Positions 58,350-64,000 of a stretch of DNA of 64,000 nt are shown in pieces. Position numbers and translations under genes: made by a program. A model generated the notes under the pieces. The model was given only the letters and a program-made list of their open reading frames with translations, had not been told where the DNA came from and did no database searches. The DNA is from Roseovarius pelagicus (GTDB taxonomy: Bacteria; Pseudomonadota; Alphaproteobacteria; Rhodobacterales; Rhodobacteraceae), in the NCBI RefSeq assembly GCF_025639885.1, contig NZ_CP106738.1, positions 930,001-994,000 of the forward strand, given 5' to 3'. Numbering within the stretch: position 1 is the first letter of the stretch; each line of letters starts with the position of its first letter.

Positions 58350-61211
58350 TCAGGTTTTATCCCGCAACCCCATCAATGCGGCGGCGAATGGGTTATCCGG
58401 GTCAATCCGGTCCTTCTTGACGGGCTTCGCCGAGAATGACTTGGCGCCGTGATCGTTATCGCCACGCTGCTTGCCCTTGCCTTTACCCTTGTTCGGACGG
58501 CCTTTACCTTGCGGCTTGCCCCGTGCGCCGCTCGGTCCTCGTGACGGACCATCGGATGCACCCTGACGACGGGCGCGGCCAGCCCAGGTAAAGGTATAGT
58601 AGACTTCTATTTCCGGCGCGACCTTGTCTGCGGGCGCATCGCCGGGCAAGCTCTCGGTTTCGGCCGCTGGGGGAATATCCGCCGGTACAGCGGCTTCTTC
58701 AGTCGGTTCAACCGCAATCGGGGCAACACCTTCGTCAACGATTTCCGCCGCTTGATCAGCAGCCGTTTCGGGCGTCGCCTCGGAGGGCGTGACATCCGTT
58801 TGCGTCGGTGCATCGGCTACGGCCTGATCCACAGGCTTGACCTTCTCGCGCTCGGCGCGCACGCCCTTGTAGCCCAGCCCTTGCATCAGGTCGGCGAATT
58901 GCTCCAGCGTCATGCCCGTGATTGACAACATGTCGGCATCCGCTTCGAACCCGGCGCGGCTGTCTTTTGCCCGCAGCATATCCGCAAGTCGCTCCAGCAT
59001 GTCGATACGGATGGCCCGCTCGCCTGCGGCGCGGTAGCCCGCCATTGTGAAATAACCCTGCGGGCTGGATCCGGCCGGTACCGTCACCAACCCCGGAGGT
59101 GGTGCTTCAGGAAAGTCGTCCAAATCCTTGTAAAGGGACCATAAAACCAATCTCAGACGCGTCGGCGCAGGCTTCAGAAGCAACGGCATAAAGATGGTAA
59201 ACTGACCGAACCGGATGCCATGCTTGCGCAACGCGCCGCGCGCGTCCTGATCCAGTGCTTTGACGTCATCGGCGACCTCGCCGCGGGGAATGACACCCAG
59301 TGCCTCAACCATGCGAAACCCGAAACCGCGCGCAAGCCCGGTCAGTGCCTCATCCCGACCAAGCGCAAGAAGTGGTTCGAACAGAGTCGCGATCTTGCGA
59401 TCAATGAAATGTTGCAGACGACGTTCGACCTTCTGCGCCACGTCCGCGCCAGCCTCGTCATCGACAAACGCCTTGATCACGGGCTTCAGCGGATCAGCCC
59501 CCTTGACCAGCTTACCCACTGCCTGACTGCCCCACATCAGGCCGCCCTGCTCGGTGAAATCAATCTCGGTGTCCGGCGCGTTGTAGAACCGGTCAGCGCG
59601 CAGATGGAAATGCGGGCTAAGTGCCTGCAAACTCGCTTGACTCAGTGTCTTGGCCTCCTGTCCGGTCGCGGAATTGTCCGCCAGAAACCGGAACCCGTCC
59701 AACCGCCCGACAAATTCGCCTTCGACAGTCACTTCACCTTGATCATTCACTTCGGCCACGATGGCTTCCTTCTGCTTGAGCCGCCGCAACAACACGGATG
59801 TGCGCCGGTCCACAAATCGTTGGGTCAGCGCCCCGTGCAGGGCGTCCGACAGTCGGTCTTCTACAGCGCGGGTCGCAGCGCGCCAATGGCTTTCGTCCTC
59901 GACCCAGCCTTTTCGTTGCGCAACATAAGTCCACGTCCGGATATAGGCCAGCCTTTTGGACAATGTGTCGATATCTCCGTCGGTGCGGTCGATCCGGCGA
60001 ATTTGTCGCGCCAGCCAGTCGTCGGGTATCCGCCCGGTTTCGTGCAAGTCGCAATAGATCGTTTCCAGCAGGCTGGCATGTTCGGCCTGACTGATCCCGC
60101 GGAAATCAGGAATGCGGCACACATCCCACAACAAACGCACCGACGGGCCATCGGCTGCGCGCATATGCACGTCAGGCACCTCGGCCAGCGTCCGCAGCGC
60201 GATCACGTCATCCGCATCACGCGCACGGGCCAGCAATTCATGCCCCGGACGGGCCTCCAGCGATGCAATCAGCGCGCTCACACTGCCCAGAGACAGATCC
60301 GCGTTGCGCCATTCCAATTTTGCAATCGGGGTAAAGCGATGATCCATCACAGCCTGCGCCACCTCGTCCGCGAGCGGCGGGGCCTCGCCAGTGACACCAA
60401 ACGTACCACTCGCCATGCCCCGGCCCGCGCGGCCTGCAATCTGTGCCAGCTCATTGGGCATCAGCGCACGCATGCGCCGCCCGTCAAACTTTGACAGTGC
60501 CGAAAACGCGACGTGATTGATATCCAGATTCAACCCCATCCCGATGGCATCCGTGGCCACGAGGTAGTCTACCTCACCGTTCTGATACAGCTCGACCTGC
60601 GCGTTGCGAGTACGCGGGCTTAGCGCCCCCATAACGACCGCGGCACCGCCCTTCTGACGGCGCAGCAGCTCTGCGATTGCATATACATTCTCAACCGAAA
60701 ATCCGACTATTGCCGTGCGGGCCGGTAGCTTGCTTATCTTTTTCGAACCTGAATACACTAATTGCGACATACGTGTGCGTGGTATGAATTCCACTTCTGG
60801 CACCAGCGCGGCAATGACACCCCGCATCGTTGCCGCGCCCAGAAACTGGGTTTCGCGCTGCCCGCGCATCCGCAACAACCGGTCGGTAAAGACATGCCCC
60901 CGCTCTGGATCGGCACATAGCTGTATTTCGTCGATCGCGACAAAATCGGCGCCCATCCCCTCCGGCATCGCCTCAACCGTACAGACCCAGTATTTGGTGC
61001 GCGGCGGCACGATACGTTCTTCGCCGGTGACCAGTGCCACCACCGACGGACCTCGTATCGCCACGATTTTATCATAGACCTCGCGCGCCAACAGGCGCAG
61101 CGGCAGGCCGATAATGCCCGTGGGATACCCCAGCATTCGTTCGATCGCGTAATGCGTTTTGCCGGTATTTGTGGGCCCCAGAACCGCGAGCGTTCTTGAC
61201 GGATCGGCCAT
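58350..61211 (-). CDS. Suv3-like DEAD-box RNA helicase
   Basis: This 953-residue helicase has Walker A GPTNTGKTHYAIERM near residue 12, VCTVEAMPEGMGADFVAIDEIQL (DEIQ box) near 90, and the C-terminal RecA motif VATDAIGMGLNLDINHVAFS near 220, then AGRAGRGM. The SUV3 C-terminal domain follows, then about 200 disordered residues rich in Asp, Ala and Glu and finally Lys/Gly/Arg. It resembles the mitochondrial degradosome helicase Suv3, whose ancestor is thought to be alphaproteobacterial. GGAGG precedes the ATG. Confidence 0.92.
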   Translation of the reverse strand: MADPSRTLAVLGPTNTGKTHYAIERMLGYPTGIIGLPLRLLAREVYDKIVAIRGPSVVALVTGEERIVPPRTKYWVCTVEAMPEGMGADFVAIDEIQLCADPERGHVFTDRLLRMRGQRETQFLGAATMRGVIAALVPEVEFIPRTRMSQLVYSGSKKISKLPARTAIVGFSVENVYAIAELLRRQKGGAAVVMGALSPRTRNAQVELYQNGEVDYLVATDAIGMGLNLDINHVAFSALSKFDGRRMRALMPNELAQIAGRAGRGMASGTFGVTGEAPPLADEVAQAVMDHRFTPIAKLEWRNADLSLGSVSALIASLEARPGHELLARARDADDVIALRTLAEVPDVHMRAADGPSVRLLWDVCRIPDFRGISQAEHASLLETIYCDLHETGRIPDDWLARQIRRIDRTDGDIDTLSKRLAYIRTWTYVAQRKGWVEDESHWRAATRAVEDRLSDALHGALTQRFVDRRTSVLLRRLKQKEAIVAEVNDQGEVTVEGEFVGRLDGFRFLADNSATGQEAKTLSQASLQALSPHFHLRADRFYNAPDTEIDFTEQGGLMWGSQAVGKLVKGADPLKPVIKAFVDDEAGADVAQKVERRLQHFIDRKIATLFEPLLALGRDEALTGLARGFGFRMVEALGVIPRGEVADDVKALDQDARGALRKHGIRFGQFTIFMPLLLKPAPTRLRLVLWSLYKDLDDFPEAPPPGLVTVPAGSSPQGYFTMAGYRAAGERAIRIDMLERLADMLRAKDSRAGFEADADMLSITGMTLEQFADLMQGLGYKGVRAEREKVKPVDQAVADAPTQTDVTPSEATPETAADQAAEIVDEGVAPIAVEPTEEAAVPADIPPAAETESLPGDAPADKVAPEIEVYYTFTWAGRARRQGASDGPSRGPSGARGKPQGKGRPNKGKGKGKQRGDNDHGAKSFSAKPVKKDRIDPDNPFAAALMGLRDKT

Positions 61212-61244
61212 TGGCCCGCCTCCAGTATCAAAATGTGCGGAATC

Positions 61245-61808
61245 TTAGATATCAGATCCGCCGAGTTCGGCGTCCAGACGCCCCAGTGCCGTGGTTACGT
61301 CCTCGAAATAGGGATGTATAGCCAGTACTTGCGTATAGGCTTCATGTGCCAGCTGGTCCTGACCAACCTCCTCCAACAGCGCGCCCAGCGACGCAATCGC
61401 ATCGAAATGCCGCGGGTTCAGCGCCAGCGCGCGTTCCACATCACCCAGCGCCGGGCCATATAGCTCTACCCGTGCATAGGCGATAGCCCGCGCATGCCAG
61501 CCTTCGGCAAAATCCGGCGCATGATCGGTGAGCGCCGTCAAATGTTCGATCGCTAGGTCGAAATCACCCGCTTCCATCGCATCGCGGCCGCGTTTCAGCA
61601 ACAGGTCCATCGCCGCAGAGCCGGATTTCGACTGTTCCAACTGAATTTCGCTTGCGATCCGCTTGGCATCCGCTGCTTCGGCCTGTTTCAACTGGGCATA
61701 GAGTGTGTCCAGCCGTCGACCTTCCTCGGCGCTGAGGGGGACGGAAAACAGGACTGCCAGCAGAAATGCCGTGACGGTACTGTTGAGACTTGGACGATCT
61801 GCGCTCAT
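61245..61808 (-). CDS. Secreted/periplasmic TPR protein
   Basis: This 187-residue protein has an N-terminal signal (STVTAFLLAVLFSVPLSA) and three or four TPR helices pairs, including AMEAGDFDLAIEHLTALTDHAPDFAEGWHARA-type repeats at about residues 76-170. TPRs mediate protein contacts. Start 61808 gives the signal peptide; no strong ribosome-binding site is seen. It lies 33 bases upstream of the helicase gene. Confidence 0.82.
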   Translation of the reverse strand: MSADRPSLNSTVTAFLLAVLFSVPLSAEEGRRLDTLYAQLKQAEAADAKRIASEIQLEQSKSGSAAMDLLLKRGRDAMEAGDFDLAIEHLTALTDHAPDFAEGWHARAIAYARVELYGPALGDVERALALNPRHFDAIASLGALLEEVGQDQLAHEAYTQVLAIHPYFEDVTTALGRLDAELGGSDI

Positions 61809-61882
61809 AACAAAGAAGAGTGTAGCGCAGCTTGCCGGAATGCAAACCCCCTCCGGCAACCGACAAGCAGAAAGGACATCAA

Positions 61883-62173
61883 ATGAGCGAAGTTGTGACC
61901 AAGGCGGTGGACGCCCTGAATGAAAAAATGGCAGGCCGCCCCTTTGACGGATCGGCCAAGTTTATGATCGAAGGCGAAGGTGCCGTGATCATCGACGAAA
62001 ATGGCGCCCATGCGGGTGATGAGGACACCGATGTAACGCTGACCGCCGACACCGAGACATTCGAATCGATCCTGTCTGGCGATCTAGATCCCACTGCCGC
62101 GTTTATGACGGGCAAGCTGGCCGTCGATGGTGACATGGGACTGGCGATGAAGCTAGGCAGCGTTCTCAGCTGA
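61883..62173 (+). CDS. SCP2 sterol-binding domain protein
   Basis: This 96-residue protein is a single SCP2 domain: AKFMIEGEGAVIIDENGAHAG, DVTLTADTETFESILSGDLDPTAAFMTGKLAVDGDMGLAMKL. The fold binds lipids or CoA esters. AAAGGA upstream supports the ATG. It is 5 bases from the hydrolase gene, so the two may share lipid metabolism. Confidence 0.92.
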   Translation: MSEVVTKAVDALNEKMAGRPFDGSAKFMIEGEGAVIIDENGAHAGDEDTDVTLTADTETFESILSGDLDPTAAFMTGKLAVDGDMGLAMKLGSVLS

Positions 62174-62178
62174 TCAGG

Positions 62179-63156
62179 ATGGAGCGCGCGCCCTATTTCG
62201 ACGATGTGGCCGACGGTCCCCCGGACGGGGGGGCGTGGTGGGTATCGGCGTCAGACGGGGTGCGCCTGCGCATCGGCTATTGGCCCTGCGATGGTGCCAA
62301 GGGCACGGTGTTGCTTTACCCCGGACGCACCGAATATATCGAGAAATACAGCCGCGCAGCTACCGACCTTGCCGCGCGCGGCTATGCAACTCTGGCAATC
62401 GACTGGCGCGGTCAGGGTCTGTCTGATCGGCTGACGACAGATCAGATGGCCGGTCACGTGCACCTGTTTGCCGACTACCAGCGCGACGTGGCCGCCATGC
62501 TTGAAGCCGCGCGCGCCCTTGATGTCCCCAACCCGCTGCACCTGCTTGCACATTCGATGGGTGGCTGCATCGGCTTGCGTGCGGTGATGGACGGGTTACC
62601 GGTTGCCTCCTGCGCCTTTTCCGGTCCGATGTGGGGCATCCAGATCTCCGCCACCCTGCGTCCCGTCGCCTGGTCCCTGTCGTGGAGCGGTAGACGGCTG
62701 GGCATGGGACATGTCTATGCCCCCGGCGGTGCCGCCGAGAGCTATGTGCTCAAGGAACCGTTTGCCTCGAACAAACTGACCAACGACGCGGAAATGTATC
62801 AGCACATGGTCGATCAGACCCGCGCCCATCCCGAACTTGGCCTCGGCGGGCCCAGTCTGCGTTGGCTGCACGAAGCTCTTCGTGAATGTCTGATATTGTC
62901 GCGCCGCCCTTCACCCGACCTGCCCTGCCTCACGGTCGCGGGCAGCGACGAGATGATCGTCGACATGCCCCGCATCAAACAGCGAATGCGCGCTTGGCCA
63001 AAGGGCACGCTCTATATTGTCGACGGTGGGCGACACGAGGTTCTGATGGATACGGCCACAGTCCGGGACGACCTGTTTGACCGTATCGGTGCGCTCTATG
63101 ACGCACAGGTAGCCTGCCGTAACCCGTCGCATGATCCCTCTGAAATATCCGCTTAA
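62179..63156 (+). CDS. Alpha/beta hydrolase, lysophospholipase/monoglyceride lipase-like
   Basis: This 325-residue protein has the nucleophile elbow LLAHSMGGCIGLRA near residue 120, an Asp in VAGSDEMIVDMPRI near 255 and the His in VDGGRHEVLMDT near 282. The DWRGQGLSDRL strand and cap region (AWSLSWSGRRLGMGH) match the PldB group. It probably hydrolyses lysophospholipid or monoacylglycerol in the cytoplasm. A short GC hairpin (63157-63173) follows the stop. Confidence 0.88.
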   Translation: MERAPYFDDVADGPPDGGAWWVSASDGVRLRIGYWPCDGAKGTVLLYPGRTEYIEKYSRAATDLAARGYATLAIDWRGQGLSDRLTTDQMAGHVHLFADYQRDVAAMLEAARALDVPNPLHLLAHSMGGCIGLRAVMDGLPVASCAFSGPMWGIQISATLRPVAWSLSWSGRRLGMGHVYAPGGAAESYVLKEPFASNKLTNDAEMYQHMVDQTRAHPELGLGGPSLRWLHEALRECLILSRRPSPDLPCLTVAGSDEMIVDMPRIKQRMRAWPKGTLYIVDGGRHEVLMDTATVRDDLFDRIGALYDAQVACRNPSHDPSEISA

Positions 63157-63173
63157 CCGCAGCTCATCTGCGG
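63157..63173 (+). terminator. Possible weak terminator after the hydrolase gene
   Basis: CCGCAG (63157-63162) pairs with CTGCGG (63168-63173), overlapping the gene's end region. Only a short T-run follows, so termination is uncertain. Confidence 0.3.
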
Positions 63174-63231
63174 CCTTTGCCCCTGCGGTGCAAACCGATG
63201 CGCGCGACCCCACTGATTAGCACGAAACACC

Positions 63232-63275
63232 ACCGACGCGTCACCGACAGGATACCGACGTAATACCGACGTTCC
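63232..63275. repeat. Four tandem 11-bp repeats (ACCGAC core)
   Basis: Units start at 63232, 63243, 63254 and 63265. Each begins ACCGAC, the seventh base is G in three of them, and the last four bases vary. The repeats lie 68 bases before the oligoendopeptidase ATG, in its promoter region. The 11-bp period puts each core on the same helix face. Confidence 0.7.
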
Positions 63276-63342
63276 AAAACACCGCCTTGAGCCTGCCGCC
63301 TCCCGCCCCTATGTCTGGTCCGTACCCAAAGGAGAGCCACCC

Positions 63343-64000
63343 ATGATCCAGTCCCCCGCCCCCGCCTATGACGCCAATGCCAGCTCTGGCGCGGACGACC
63401 TCGGCAAGCTGCCGGAATGGGACCTGAGCGATCTCTACACCGCCGAAGACGCGCCCGAGCTAAAGCGTGATCTGGACTGGCTCGAAGCGGCCTGCGCCGA
63501 TTTTGCCAGTGATTACCAGGGCAAACTGGCCGATCTTAACGCCGATGGCCTGCTCACCTGTATCAAGCGCAACGAGGCGATCAGCACCACCGCAGGGCGC
63601 ATCATGTCCTTTGCTGGCCTGCGCTACTACCAGTTGACCACAGATGGCGGCCGCACCAAATTCCTGTCCGACACACAGGAAAAGATCACCAACTACACCA
63701 CGCCGCTGGTATTTTTCACGCTGGAGCTGAACCGGCTGGAAGACACCCACCTAGAGACCCTTCTGGCCCAAAACGCCGAACTGGCCCGTTACCGCCCCGT
63801 ACTGGATCGCATCCGCGCGATGAAACCTTACCAACTCAGCGATGAATTGGAGAAATTCCTGCATGATCTGGGGGTTGTGGGCGACGCCTGGGAGCGACTC
63901 TTTGACGAAACCATCGCCGGGCTGACGTTTGATATCGACGGTGAAACGCTCGGGATCGAGGCGACGTTGAACTTTCTCACCGAGCAGGATCGCAGCAAAC
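63343..64000 (+). CDS. pepF: Oligoendopeptidase F (M3 family), partial
   Basis: The first 219 codons are in the window; the gene runs off the right end. The sequence LPEWDLSDLYTAEDAPELKRDLDWLEAACADF and later YYQLTTDGGRTKFLSDTQEK match the N-terminal half of M3 oligoendopeptidases. The HExxH zinc motif lies beyond the edge. AAGGAG 8 bases upstream fixes the ATG. Confidence 0.9.
   Translation, partial: MIQSPAPAYDANASSGADDLGKLPEWDLSDLYTAEDAPELKRDLDWLEAACADFASDYQGKLADLNADGLLTCIKRNEAISTTAGRIMSFAGLRYYQLTTDGGRTKFLSDTQEKITNYTTPLVFFTLELNRLEDTHLETLLAQNAELARYRPVLDRIRAMKPYQLSDELEKFLHDLGVVGDAWERLFDETIAGLTFDIDGETLGIEATLNFLTEQDRSK

Overview
The window looks like chromosomal DNA from a marine-type alphaproteobacterium, most likely of the Roseobacter group (Rhodobacterales). 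This rests on GC-rich codon use, the PhyR-NepR-EcfG stress switch, the Suv3-like helicase, the CarD, FdxA and S4-protein neighbourhood, the split his genes and the xanthine-oxidase-family catabolic cluster. Genes are densely packed. No insertion sequence, prophage or CRISPR array was seen.

Region 1 (1-11.7 kb) is a general stress response locus. It holds the anti-anti-sigma regulator PhyR, a 55-residue NepR, the sigma factor EcfG and a HisKA_2-type sensor kinase. Around them are small membrane and envelope genes: a PLDc_N peptide, YihY, a two-HKD phospholipase D, an AI-2E permease, a Crp/Fnr regulator, YqjD/YqjE-like proteins, a DUF1328 peptide and an entericidin-like lipoprotein. Five exact EcfG-type promoters (GGAAC-N16-CGTT) and four with one mismatch in the -10 lie in its intergenic gaps, so the locus appears to carry part of its own regulon. 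A tRNA-Gly is also here.

Region 2 (11.7-22.9 kb) is housekeeping. It has his genes (hisB, hisH, hisA, hisF, hisE) interspersed with a glutaminase and small DUF genes, a PiT phosphate permease, a NUDIX hydrolase, a CoA-binding protein, rlmB and tRNA-Tyr. About 780 bp after the tRNA hold no recognisable gene.

Region 3 (23.7-39.2 kb) is a catabolic cluster. A double-domain HxlR regulator and a LivFGHM-type transporter sit beside a long operon that encodes a solute-binding protein, a CoxG-like protein, a crotonase, a three-subunit molybdenum hydroxylase, a lactonase-like metallo-beta-lactamase, an SDR lacking the usual catalytic motif, an acyl-CoA ligase, an iron alcohol dehydrogenase and a thioesterase. 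The substrate is unknown.

Region 4 (39.4-48.0 kb) has an SMR exporter with a TetR regulator, a PhnCDEE phosphonate/phosphite-type transporter with a HAD hydrolase, a glycosyltransferase-like protein and MetY. Region 5 (48.2-51.1 kb) is one large envelope-spanning gene with GspL/PilM-like and GspC/PilP-like ends, interrupted by an apparent +1 frameshift in a C6 run. Region 6 (51.1-64 kb) carries hppD with a divergent AsnC-type regulator, a Kef-type antiporter, cobT and cobS, carD with a structured leader, fdxA, an S4-domain protein, a Suv3-like helicase, TPR, SCP2 and hydrolase genes, and the start of an oligoendopeptidase F gene that runs off the end.
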